Assembly: GCA_010671905.1 (NCBI GenBank)
Contig: JAAHII010000001.1
Coordinates: 1,984,001-2,048,000 of the forward strand
DNA from: Leptolyngbya sp. SIOISBB
GTDB taxonomy: Bacteria > Cyanobacteriota > Cyanobacteriia > Phormidesmidales > Phormidesmidaceae
DNA: 64,000 nucleotides
Direction: 5' to 3'
A program made the translations under genes and the position numbers. Below are positions 49,761-59,365 of the stretch, piece after piece (positions within the stretch are counted from its first letter, which is position 1; each line of letters opens with the position of its first letter). Below the pieces are notes generated by a model. The model saw only the letters and a program-made list of their open reading frames with translations, was not told where the DNA came from and ran no database searches.

Positions 49761-52700
49761 ATGGCATCCTCTGTCACAACTCTCAGTAGGCAAGAGTTAC
49801 AGTCCGCGATTGTCCGAGATCCCCTCGTGGTCACGCCAGAGACTCCGGTGATTGAGGCGATCGCCCGGATGAGTGGTCTGCGATCGCAGTGTGATAGTGA
49901 TCGAAATGCGGAGAGCCAAGCGCTCACCTTTCAACTGGAACCCCGCGCTTGCTGTGCGTTAGTGGTTTCAGACGGTCAACTGGTGGGGATTTTGACCGAG
50001 CGCGATGTGGTGCAGTTGGGGGCACAACAAACTTGCCTAGAAGGACTGACCCTGACCGAAGTCATGACCCAAACGGTGGTGACGTTGAAGGAATCAGACT
50101 TTACAAATGTCTTCGTCGCCCTGGACTTGTTGCGGCGCTACAAAATTCGCCACGTGCCTGTCGTCGATGATCGCGATCGCCTCGTCGGGATACTCACCCA
50201 CGAAACCCTGCGCCAGCTAGCGCGCCCCGGCGATTTACTGCGGCTTAGAAGCGTCGCCGAAGTGATGGTGCCCCATGTCTTTAGCGCAACGCCCAGCACT
50301 AGCATGTTGGCAGTTGCACAGCTAATGGCAGCAGAGCGCATTAGCTGCGTCATTATTGTGGAGCCCGATGAATCAGTCAGCCCCGAGGTTCGCAATTCAG
50401 GAGCAGCAGACTCGACCGCGTGCATTAGTTTGCCTGGGCACATTGATAGCGAAACGGCGGCCTTACAAATCCCCATCGGCATTTTGACGGAGCGCGATCT
50501 CGTACAATTCCAGGCCTTGGGTTTAGCGCTTGATCAGCACAAGGCGGGCGCTTTCATGAGTAGTCCGGTCTTTGCCGTCAAGTCCGGTGATTCCCTTTGG
50601 AACGCCGAAGACCTGATGGAGCGCCACTTCATCAGACGAGTTGTGGTCACTGGCGATCACGCAGAACTCTTAGGCATCATGACCCAAAGCAGTTTGCTGC
50701 AAGCGTTAAACCCGCTGGAGCTGTATCACTTGACCGGGGTATTAGAGGCACAGGTCAGAACCCTGGAAGCCGAAAAAATCGCTTTACTCGAAACCAAGAC
50801 CACCGTTCTAGAAGAACAGGTGAGGGAGCGCACTGCCCATCTCCAGGCTCAGGCGGAGCAAAATCGCTTAGTTGCCGATCTGGCCTTACAAATTCGGTCA
50901 TCCCTCAATTTATCCGTAATTTTGCAAACAACGGTCGATCGCATTCAAGCAGTTTTGGGTTGCGATCGCGTCACTATTTGGCAATTTGATGCCGATTGGA
51001 CTAACACAGTGGTAGCAGAAGCGACCACCTCAGAGGTGAGCTTGTTAGGCACTCGGGTACAAGATAGCTGTTTGCAGAGTGGCACTGGCAAACTTGCGAC
51101 AGCTTTTGTGCAAGGGCGCATTCGCATCGTGCCAGATATTCACGCTGTCGAGATGTCGGACTGTCATCGCGAGCTCTTGATGCGCTTACATACCCGTGCC
51201 AAAGTCTTAATTCCCCTCTTATGTGATGGCGAACTCTGGGGCTTACTGAAAGCTTCAGAAAGCCAACAGGCAAGGGATTGGCAGCCCCACGAAGTTGAGT
51301 TGTTGCAATCACTGGCCAATCATTTGGCGATCGCCATTGATCAGGCCACCACCCACGAAAAATTAGCTGCGGAACTGCAGCTTCGTCGCGAAACCGAAAC
51401 TCGCCTCAGCGAAAGCGAACAGCGTTATGCCGCTTTAACCAACGCCGTCCCGGTGGCCATTCTCCGCTCAGACCAAGCGGGCCACATTATTTTCTTAAAT
51501 GAGCGGTGGTCTCAGCTTTCCGGTTTGACGGTAGAAGCATCCCTCGGTGAGGGCTGGATCGCGGCTTTACACCCTGAGGATCGAGACTGGGTGGTGGCTA
51601 AAACTCAAGCGTATGTTTTGCAAGGCGTGGCTTTTCAACATGAATATCGCCTCTTACGACCCGATGGTCAGGTGGTGTGGGTTTACGAACAAACCGAGGT
51701 TGAGCACAATGCCGATGGTCAGATGGTGGGGCATATTGGCACGCTGACAGATATTAGCGATCGCAAACAGACTGAAATTGCCTTACAGACCAGTGAAGCC
51801 AAATACAGCGCTGTGGTTAACGCACTGCCCGATTTGGTGATCCGCATGAGTCGCGAAGGGATTAACCTCGACTTCTTTGCGACGGACAACTACAACTTTT
51901 TGGGCAACCCGCAGGATTATACCGGGACCCATGTAGCCGATTTCTTTGACCCGGATCTGGCCCAAAGGCGACTGCAAGCTGCCCAAGCTGCATTAGACAC
52001 CCAGTCCGTGCAAGTTTATGAACAAACGTTGGTAAATGAAGGCCAACCCCAGATCGAAGAAGTGCGGATCGTTCCTTACACCGATGATGAGGTGGTGTTG
52101 ATCATCCGCGATATTACCCAGCGCCACCAGACAGAAATGGCTTTACGGGCATTGGAACAGGAAAATCAGGCCATTTTGGCAGCGCTGCCCGATCTCATCA
52201 TCGTGCTCGATGCGGACGAAACCTTTCAGCGCTACAGCTACAATACGGAACTGCATGAAATCGTTCCCATTCATCCCCAACCCGCTGGGCTGTCCTTAAG
52301 GGAACTATTGCCTCCGCCCGAAGCCAGTCGATTTAGCGCCGCAGTGAAGCGTGTCTTGCAAACGGGGCAAGTCGAAGTTTTTGAGCAACAGCTGCAATTT
52401 GACGATGGCCTGCATTACGAAGAAGTTCGGGTTGTGCCTTACCGGAATAATCAAGTACTTGGCATGATTCGGGATGTTACCCATCGCAAACAGGCGGAAA
52501 TCGCTTTACGGGAACTGGAACAGGAAAATCAAGCCATCTTGGCCGCCATCCCCGATCTCATCATCGTGCTCGATGCCGACGGGACTTACAAACGCTTCAA
52601 CTACAACGCGGAATTGTCTGAAATCGTCCCTATTCATCCTCAACCCGTTGGGCTGTCCTTAAGGGAGCTATTGCCTCCGCCTGAAGCCGAGCGATTTAGC

Positions 52701-55700
52701 GTCGCGTTAAAGCATGTCTTACAAACGGGCCAAATTGACATCTTTGAGCATCAGTTGCAACTTGACGATGGCCTGCATTACGAAGAAGTGCGGATGGTGC
52801 CTTACCGGAATAATCAGGTGCTTTGCATGGTTCGGGATGTTACCCAGCGCAAACAGGCAGAACTCAGGCTCACTGAAAGTGAACACCGCTATGCCACCTT
52901 AGCGGCGACTGCACCTGTGGGCATCTTTCGGACTGACATCGCCGGTAATTGCACCTACGTCAATGATCGTTGGTCTCAAATCTCAGGCTTTTCGGCAGAG
53001 GAAACCTTGGGTCCTGGATGGAGAAATGCAGTAGACCCAGACGATCTTGATTGGGTTGCGGCGGCTTGGCAGCAAGCCAATGAGCAAGAAACATCCTTCC
53101 ACCGTGAATTTCACTTATTGCGCCCTGATGGGCAGACCGTTTGGGTTTATGTGCAAGCCGAGGCCGAACGGGATGCGACCGGGCAAATGGTGGGCTATGT
53201 GGGTACCCACACAGATATTAGCGATCGCAAACAGGCGGAACTGGCCATTAAGAACCTGATTGAAGGCACCACCGTTACTGGTGCGGACTTTTTTCCCTCC
53301 TTGGTGCTCCATATTACTCAGGCCTTAGGAGTGCCCTATGGCCTGGTATCAGAACTACGGGACGGTGAACTATATGTGCTGGCCTTTGCCGCAAATGGCA
53401 CTTTAAAGCCGACTTTCTCCTATAGCCCTTCCCCTACCCCCTGCAAATTTGCGTTACGAGATGGCCGATTTTACGTGGAATCTTCAGTCCAGGAGAAATT
53501 CCCAGTAGGTCCCGACTTACTAGAAATCAATGCGGATAGCTATCTCGGCATTGCCATTCCCAATAGCCAGGGTCAGGCGATCGGGGCGCTCTGTATCTTG
53601 GACACTAAACCCATTCAACAGGTTCAACGAGCTGAAGAGATTTTGCGAGTTTTTGCCACCAGAGCTGGCGCTGAGCTCGAACGGCAACACACGATGGATC
53701 AGCTGACAACTCTGAATGCAGAACTGGAGCGACGGGTGAATGAACGTACCGCTACCTTGCAAGAGCGGGAGCAGTTTTTAACCATCGTGTTGGATACATT
53801 TCCCCTGGCAGTCTTTTGGAAAGATCGTCAGGGTGTATATCAAGGATGCAATCGTCTGTTTGCCGAGGCATCAGGTCTGGCTTCTCCTGAAGAGGCGATC
53901 GGCAAAAGCAATTTTGATTTTGGCTATCCCGAAGCAGAAGCCCAATCATACACAGAAGACGACCAGCAGATCATGCAATCAGGGGTTGCCAAGCTGGCCT
54001 ATGAGCAATCCTTTGTAAACCCCGCTGGGGAACAAAGATGGTTAGAGACCAATAAAATACCGATGCGAGATATCACCGGGCAGGTTGCGGGGCTTGTCTG
54101 CACATTTCAAGACATTACCGAGCGCAAACAAGCCGAACTGGCTCTCGAACAAGAGAGTTTGCACCGCCGAACAGTCTTCAACGCCTCATCCGATGGCATC
54201 CACATCCTGGACATTGAAGGAAATCTCATTGAAGCTAACACCAGCTTTTTAGAGAGCATCGGCTACACGTTAGAGGAGGCAAAACACCTCAATGCTAGCG
54301 ATTGGGATGCTCAACTCACACCAGCAGAAATTCGAGCACATTTACAGAACTATGTTTGGGGCAATGGCGGACTGTTGAGAATAGAAACGCTGCATCGCCA
54401 TAAAGAGGGTTGGGTCTTTCCCGTTGAGGTCTCGATCTGTGCCATGGAATGGCATGGGCAAAAATCATTTGTTTGTGCGGCCCGGGATATTAGCGAGCGC
54501 AAACAGGCAGAAGCCCTGTTAAGGCAGCGCTCTGAAGACCTCGCTCGTTCCGAGAAAGACCTCCGCACCATCTTCAACAATGTCGATGATGGCATCATGA
54601 TTTACGACTTTGATGGCAGCATCCTCGACGTGAACAATCGATACTTAGAGATGCTGGGGGCAACACGTGAACAAGTGATGGCAGCCAGCTTCGCTGACTT
54701 CACTACCCCAGGGGTCTCCGCAGAACAGATTACGGACATTCTGCAACAAGTCGCCGATGGCCAACATTTGAGATTTGAATGGCCAGTGCAGCGACTGAAT
54801 GACGGCACCCCGTGGTATGCGGACGTTTCTTTGAAAAATGTGATATTGGACAACCGCTCGGTGATTATTGCCAGCACTCGGGATGTGACTGATCGCGAAA
54901 TGGCTGAACGGGCCTTGCAAGCTAGCCAAGCCCGCTTCCGCCGCATGACGGATAATGTGCCTGGCATGATTCATCGCTATGTTCTGCACACGGATGGCAG
55001 CCATGAATTGATCTATGTCGATTCTCAAATCCGAGACATTTTTGAACTTGAGCCCGAGGCTGTGCTCCAAGATATTACTTTAATCTGGGCAAGAATCCAT
55101 CCTGATGATGCCCCCAGAGTCGCGGCGGCTGTACAAGAATCTGCTGAAACTCTTCAGCCCTTAACCAGTGAGCATCGTTTGCTCTTACCGGAAAAGGGAC
55201 TGCGATGGGTACAACTCTTCTCACGTCCAGAAAGATTAGCGAACGGCGATGTCGCCTGGGATGGTCTGGTTCTGGATATTAGCGATCGCAAAGCGTCTGA
55301 AGTAGAGCTGCAACGGCTATCGGACCGCTTAGAACTCGCCCTGGCATCAGCTGAAATCGGCATTTGGGAATGGAATTTCCAAACTGAGGAATTATCTTGG
55401 GACGATCGCATGCTGGCGATTTATGGGGTGCGACGCGAAACGTTTAGGGGCACTTTCCAAGATTGGGCAGACCGAGTTCATCCGGACGACTTCGCTCAGG
55501 CATCACTAGACTTGAGCGATAGCAACGATCACTTCGTCAATGAATTTAGGATTATTCGCCCTGATGGGGCCATCCGGCACATCTTTTCTGCGGCCCTGCG
55601 TCAACGGGATGAAGAAGGACAACCCACACGAGTTGTCGGTGTCAACCTGGATATTAGCGATCGCAAAGCCGCCATTGAGCAGATGCGTGCCAGTGAACAG

Positions 55701-57917
55701 CGCTATGCCAGCCTGACGGCAGCAGCACCCGTGGGCATTTTCCGCACGGATGCCATGGGCAATGGCACTTACCTAAGTGACACGTGGTGTGCCATTGCGG
55801 GCCTCACTCAAGAAGAAGCACTGGGCGAAGGCTGGAAAGAAGCGTTGCATCCCGACGATCGCGACAAAGTGGCTGCCGAGTGGGACCAGTCTCTGCAAGA
55901 CCATCGTCCAGCCCGAATTGAATGTCGGTTTCAGCGTCCTGACGGCACCATCATCTGGGTATACGCACAATCCGTCGCTGAGTACAATGCGGCCGGAGAG
56001 ATCATTGGCTGTGTCGGCACCATTACCGACATCACAGCTCAGAAGGCGGCAGAGGCACAACTTGAACAAACCAATGTCGAATTGCTCAGAGCCACCCGTC
56101 TAAAAGATGAGTTTCTAGCCAATATGAGTCATGAAATTCGCACCCCGATGAATGCGATCTTGGGCATGACTGAGCTCACCCTGGGGACGACTCTCACAAT
56201 TCAACAGCGCAACTACCTCAATAAAATCAAAACGTCCGCTGGACTGCTACTCCACATTATCAATGACATTTTGGACTTCTCGAAAATTGAGGCGGGCAAA
56301 CTGACGTTAGAAACGACCGCCTTTAGCTTAGATGCCGTATTAAGCAACCTACATTCCGTTAACAGCCTGGAAGCTCAGCGCAAGGGAGTAGAGTTCACCT
56401 TTGAAATTGATGCTGACACGCCCCGTCAGCTCGTCGGTGATCCGCTGCGATTGGGGCAGGTTTTACTCAATCTCGTTTCCAATGCCATCAAATTCACCGA
56501 ACAAGGGTCAGTAGTTATTCGCATCCGAGCAGTAACCGCAACCGCAGAAGAATGCACTTTGCACTTTAGCGTCACAGATACTGGCCTGGGTATTAGCCCA
56601 CAACAAAAGGCTCGACTATTCCAGGCATTCTCCCAGGGCGATACCTCCACCACCCGTCGCTTTGGTGGCACCGGATTAGGCCTGATTATTTCCCAACGCC
56701 TCGTGCAACTCATGCAAGGAGAAATTGGCATGGAAAGCACCCACGGGCAGGGTAGTACCTTTTGGTTTACCGCAGTCTTCCAGAAACCAGCAGACAACCA
56801 GCCAAACCCTCCTCCTCCCCTTGTTAGCACCATCACTCGAATACAAAAACGGCGATCGCTGTCCCTAGACGGGCTCCACATTTTGCTGGTGGAAGATAAC
56901 GAAATCAATCAGGAACTCGCCCTTGAGTTTCTCACCCAGGCAGGAGCCATCGTCTGCGTGGTCCAAAATGGCCGGGAAGCCTATAACTCTGTGCGGCAGG
57001 TAACCTTCGATGTGGTGCTAATGGATTGCCAGATGCCAATCATGGATGGGTATGTGGCCACCCGCTTGATTCGAGCGCTACCTGAAGGGGGCGAGATTCC
57101 CATCATTGCCATGACTGCCCATGCCATGAGTGGCGATCGTCAAAGATGTCTGGATGCTGGCATGAATGACTACATTGCCAAACCCATTGTGAAAGAAAAC
57201 CTATTTTCTATGATTTATAAATTTGTCGTTTCCCACCATCCCCCTTCCGTACCCTCTGACTTGTCACCGGCCTCTCCAGCTATCGATGAATCCCCTAGTT
57301 CAGAGTTTAGCGCCCTCTCATCATTCGATTTGGATTTGGGGTTAAGGTATGTCGGCAATAATCCTCAGCTATACACCAAACTGTTACAGCAATTTTTGAC
57401 TAAGTATTCACCCTTTGCGGAACAGATTCACGGCGCACTTCAAGCGAAAGATTATGCAGCGGCCACTCGTTTGGCCCATAGCCTGAAAGGCCTCAGTGGC
57501 ACCCTGGGCTGTATTAACTTACAGCAACAGGCACAAAACCTTGAACACAGTATTAAGGAACATGAGGATAGCTTTGATCAAGCGGTCCTATCTACAGTAA
57601 TTGGCACCCTTACCCAAGTCTTAGCTGAACTCGAAACGTGGTCGCAGACCCAGCCAAAGCCATCTAACCAAACCCTGAGTCCCGATGCCATTGACTGGCA
57701 GGCAGCTAATCAGCTAATCATTCGCATTGAAGCAGCTTTAGATACCGACCTGGGCACCGCCTTAAAAGACCTCAAATCACTCCAAAACATGCTGCAAAGC
57801 GCGGTAGATGCCAAAGCATTGCTAGAAAAGCTCACCATGGCGCTAGATGGATTTAACCTCGATGGGGCTCGTGAGACTTTAGCGGCCTTGCAAAAACTCG
57901 CTCAAACTCATCACTAG
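49761..57917 (+). CDS. CBS-GAF-PAS(11) hybrid histidine kinase with REC and Hpt
   Basis: 2,718 residues, intact. Four CBS repeats (about 10-330; LVGILTERDVVQL, IPIGILTERDLVQF) are followed by a coiled coil, a GAF (about 370-527) with cyanobacteriochrome-like DSCL and SDCH cysteines, five PAS (two of them near-identical), a second plain GAF (about 1165-1320), six more PAS, HisKA with His2124 ([10 protein letters not shown]), HATPase, receiver with Asp2422 (LMDCQMPIMDG) and Hpt with His2573 (RLAHSLKG). No membrane segment. CBS pairs usually bind adenosine nucleotides, so it may read energy state, light and redox/ligands before a His-Asp-His relay. The output partner is unknown; cyclic-di-GMP regulators and the PP2C receiver protein in the window are candidates. 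Confidence 0.93.
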   Translation: MASSVTTLSRQELQSAIVRDPLVVTPETPVIEAIARMSGLRSQCDSDRNAESQALTFQLEPRACCALVVSDGQLVGILTERDVVQLGAQQTCLEGLTLTEVMTQTVVTLKESDFTNVFVALDLLRRYKIRHVPVVDDRDRLVGILTHETLRQLARPGDLLRLRSVAEVMVPHVFSATPSTSMLAVAQLMAAERISCVIIVEPDESVSPEVRNSGAADSTACISLPGHIDSETAALQIPIGILTERDLVQFQALGLALDQHKAGAFMSSPVFAVKSGDSLWNAEDLMERHFIRRVVVTGDHAELLGIMTQSSLLQALNPLELYHLTGVLEAQVRTLEAEKIALLETKTTVLEEQVRERTAHLQAQAEQNRLVADLALQIRSSLNLSVILQTTVDRIQAVLGCDRVTIWQFDADWTNTVVAEATTSEVSLLGTRVQDSCLQSGTGKLATAFVQGRIRIVPDIHAVEMSDCHRELLMRLHTRAKVLIPLLCDGELWGLLKASESQQARDWQPHEVELLQSLANHLAIAIDQATTHEKLAAELQLRRETETRLSESEQRYAALTNAVPVAILRSDQAGHIIFLNERWSQLSGLTVEASLGEGWIAALHPEDRDWVVAKTQAYVLQGVAFQHEYRLLRPDGQVVWVYEQTEVEHNADGQMVGHIGTLTDISDRKQTEIALQTSEAKYSAVVNALPDLVIRMSREGINLDFFATDNYNFLGNPQDYTGTHVADFFDPDLAQRRLQAAQAALDTQSVQVYEQTLVNEGQPQIEEVRIVPYTDDEVVLIIRDITQRHQTEMALRALEQENQAILAALPDLIIVLDADETFQRYSYNTELHEIVPIHPQPAGLSLRELLPPPEASRFSAAVKRVLQTGQVEVFEQQLQFDDGLHYEEVRVVPYRNNQVLGMIRDVTHRKQAEIALRELEQENQAILAAIPDLIIVLDADGTYKRFNYNAELSEIVPIHPQPVGLSLRELLPPPEAERFSVALKHVLQTGQIDIFEHQLQLDDGLHYEEVRMVPYRNNQVLCMVRDVTQRKQAELRLTESEHRYATLAATAPVGIFRTDIAGNCTYVNDRWSQISGFSAEETLGPGWRNAVDPDDLDWVAAAWQQANEQETSFHREFHLLRPDGQTVWVYVQAEAERDATGQMVGYVGTHTDISDRKQAELAIKNLIEGTTVTGADFFPSLVLHITQALGVPYGLVSELRDGELYVLAFAANGTLKPTFSYSPSPTPCKFALRDGRFYVESSVQEKFPVGPDLLEINADSYLGIAIPNSQGQAIGALCILDTKPIQQVQRAEEILRVFATRAGAELERQHTMDQLTTLNAELERRVNERTATLQEREQFLTIVLDTFPLAVFWKDRQGVYQGCNRLFAEASGLASPEEAIGKSNFDFGYPEAEAQSYTEDDQQIMQSGVAKLAYEQSFVNPAGEQRWLETNKIPMRDITGQVAGLVCTFQDITERKQAELALEQESLHRRTVFNASSDGIHILDIEGNLIEANTSFLESIGYTLEEAKHLNASDWDAQLTPAEIRAHLQNYVWGNGGLLRIETLHRHKEGWVFPVEVSICAMEWHGQKSFVCAARDISERKQAEALLRQRSEDLARSEKDLRTIFNNVDDGIMIYDFDGSILDVNNRYLEMLGATREQVMAASFADFTTPGVSAEQITDILQQVADGQHLRFEWPVQRLNDGTPWYADVSLKNVILDNRSVIIASTRDVTDREMAERALQASQARFRRMTDNVPGMIHRYVLHTDGSHELIYVDSQIRDIFELEPEAVLQDITLIWARIHPDDAPRVAAAVQESAETLQPLTSEHRLLLPEKGLRWVQLFSRPERLANGDVAWDGLVLDISDRKASEVELQRLSDRLELALASAEIGIWEWNFQTEELSWDDRMLAIYGVRRETFRGTFQDWADRVHPDDFAQASLDLSDSNDHFVNEFRIIRPDGAIRHIFSAALRQRDEEGQPTRVVGVNLDISDRKAAIEQMRASEQRYASLTAAAPVGIFRTDAMGNGTYLSDTWCAIAGLTQEEALGEGWKEALHPDDRDKVAAEWDQSLQDHRPARIECRFQRPDGTIIWVYAQSVAEYNAAGEIIGCVGTITDITAQKAAEAQLEQTNVELLRATRLKDEFLANMSHEIRTPMNAILGMTELTLGTTLTIQQRNYLNKIKTSAGLLLHIINDILDFSKIEAGKLTLETTAFSLDAVLSNLHSVNSLEAQRKGVEFTFEIDADTPRQLVGDPLRLGQVLLNLVSNAIKFTEQGSVVIRIRAVTATAEECTLHFSVTDTGLGISPQQKARLFQAFSQGDTSTTRRFGGTGLGLIISQRLVQLMQGEIGMESTHGQGSTFWFTAVFQKPADNQPNPPPPLVSTITRIQKRRSLSLDGLHILLVEDNEINQELALEFLTQAGAIVCVVQNGREAYNSVRQVTFDVVLMDCQMPIMDGYVATRLIRALPEGGEIPIIAMTAHAMSGDRQRCLDAGMNDYIAKPIVKENLFSMIYKFVVSHHPPSVPSDLSPASPAIDESPSSEFSALSSFDLDLGLRYVGNNPQLYTKLLQQFLTKYSPFAEQIHGALQAKDYAAATRLAHSLKGLSGTLGCINLQQQAQNLEHSIKEHEDSFDQAVLSTVIGTLTQVLAELETWSQTQPKPSNQTLSPDAIDWQAANQLIIRIEAALDTDLGTALKDLKSLQNMLQSAVDAKALLEKLTMALDGFNLDGARETLAALQKLAQTHH
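52155..52880. repeat. Tandem duplicated PAS module (363-bp period)
   Basis: The PAS units that start ENQAILAALPDLIIVLDADE and ENQAILAAIPDLIIVLDADG are 121 codons apart (GAACAG at 52155 and 52518) and highly similar in DNA throughout, unlike the other PAS domains of the same protein. This is a recent in-frame tandem duplication. Confidence 0.7.
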
Positions 57918-57986
57918 GGCGCGTCATCAATTAAATCTAGAAGACTTACGGAACAAGCATTATCGCGCCCGCATCTCGACAACCAA

Positions 57987-58045
57987 CTAGGGCCTGTATT
58001 CTTCTCGCTATAAGGGTTTAACGGCTAAATGATGACAGGCCCTAG
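57987..58045. terminator. Inverted repeat between convergent genes
   Basis: CTAGGGCCTGT (57987-57997) and ACAGGCCCTAG (58035-58045) are perfectly complementary, 11 bp each, with a 37-base loop. It lies between the converging hybrid kinase (plus) and PEP-CTERM gene (minus), the expected place for a shared terminator, though the loop is long and no T-run follows. Confidence 0.4.
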
Positions 58046-58072
58046 AGGTTTGAGCGGTATGGCAATGGCGTT

Positions 58073-58840
58073 TTACCCCTTAGCTGCAGCACTCTTACGC
58101 TGCATGAACATGCCTGCCCCAACGACTGCCATCACCCCAAAGATAGTTGCCGGTTCTGGAACAGAGACAGGCTCCGAGGAAATTGCCCCAACCGCATCGA
58201 TATCGGCACCAGCCCATCCTTGACCATAACGATTGTCACCGTTGTCGGTAATTCTTACGTAGGAGAACTTATCGGCAGAAGAAAAACCATAGCTATCGAT
58301 GTCGATGCCCGCATGTTGAGTACCGCCGATCTTGCCTAAGGACTCCCAAAAATCGCCGTCGGTACTAATTTCAATAAACATGTTTTCGACTAATCCACCG
58401 GCTTCAAAAATCCACAGGTCATCTCGGGCATCATCACTTCCGACCAAGAAATTATCGGTAAATTTGACGGTTATCGAGCCACCGTTTCCTAAGGAATAGT
58501 CATCTCGATCCGCGATCGCGACCTTATTTCCAGCCCATCCAGAATTAGGTGCTCCCAGAACAGACAAGGGGTTATCGAATACTGCTGCCGACGCTCTCCA
58601 GTTTTTGGCATAGGCCTCTTCCTTCGTCAGTCCGTCAGCATAGACTTTATTGAAATCGACCACTTCATCAGCGAAAGAAGATTCTCCCATCGGAAATTCA
58701 AGACCTCGCAATGTGAAGGCTGAAGCCGGAACTGCCATTGCGGCAACCACTCCTAAAGACGCAATCATGGCTGCGGCATAGTTACTGAGTTTCGAGGAAA
58801 AGTTATGAGTATATTGCTCGGTTACTTGTGCGTAGTTCAT
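58073..58840 (-). CDS. PEP-CTERM sorting-domain exported protein
   Basis: 255 residues from ATG 58838-58840; the frame continues upstream, but this start gives a proper signal peptide (YAAAMIASLGVVAAMAVPASA). The mature part is beta-rich and resembles carbohydrate- or cell-surface-binding sandwich folds (GGSITVKFTDNFLVG, DLWIFEAGG, VRITDNGDNRYGQGWAGADI). The end has the hallmark VPEPAT, a hydrophobic helix (FGVMAVVGAGMFM) and QRK. PEP-CTERM proteins are processed by an exosortase and are tied to exopolysaccharide production. No exosortase gene lies in the window. Mature function unknown; a matrix or surface protein is likely. The 525-bp gap to 59366 shows nothing else. Confidence 0.87.
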   Translation of the reverse strand: MNYAQVTEQYTHNFSSKLSNYAAAMIASLGVVAAMAVPASAFTLRGLEFPMGESSFADEVVDFNKVYADGLTKEEAYAKNWRASAAVFDNPLSVLGAPNSGWAGNKVAIADRDDYSLGNGGSITVKFTDNFLVGSDDARDDLWIFEAGGLVENMFIEISTDGDFWESLGKIGGTQHAGIDIDSYGFSSADKFSYVRITDNGDNRYGQGWAGADIDAVGAISSEPVSVPEPATIFGVMAVVGAGMFMQRKSAAAKG

Positions 58841-59365
58841 AGAAAATGTACTTAATTGACTGACTACATTCAGTTTCGCTAACGGGTGTTGGCGTTTAGG
58901 TATACGGTGTTGGAATGTCTGTATAACTTGCTGTATAACTTCTCGAAAACGTGATCTGATTTGGCCGCAGCAAGGCACTATGGCGCAGATCCATTGGTTT
59001 AGCTCACTAGTACACAACGGCGTAAATTTGCGTGCTATTTGTGATGGACAAGGGGCCAGGGGAGCAAGGGGGCGCGGATTCTGGAGGGGTATCGCGACTT
59101 GTGTCATAGAGGACTAGAAACCGGTATAAAACATTTCTTTCAGCAAGCTGTGCTCAGTCCAGGCAAAATTTTTCTATGCTAGGAGGAATCTGGCTAGTAG
59201 AAGAAAAATAAAATCAACTCGTTTTTTGTTGGAATAAATGCTCGAAAATACTGAACCTTGATAGGAAGGAAAACACTGTTTGTGAAGTGATAACGCCTGT
59301 CGGTTTTCTAGGGCGAGATGGCTATACTTAGGCTGAAGCTCTCATCAAGATGCTGCATATTTCAG

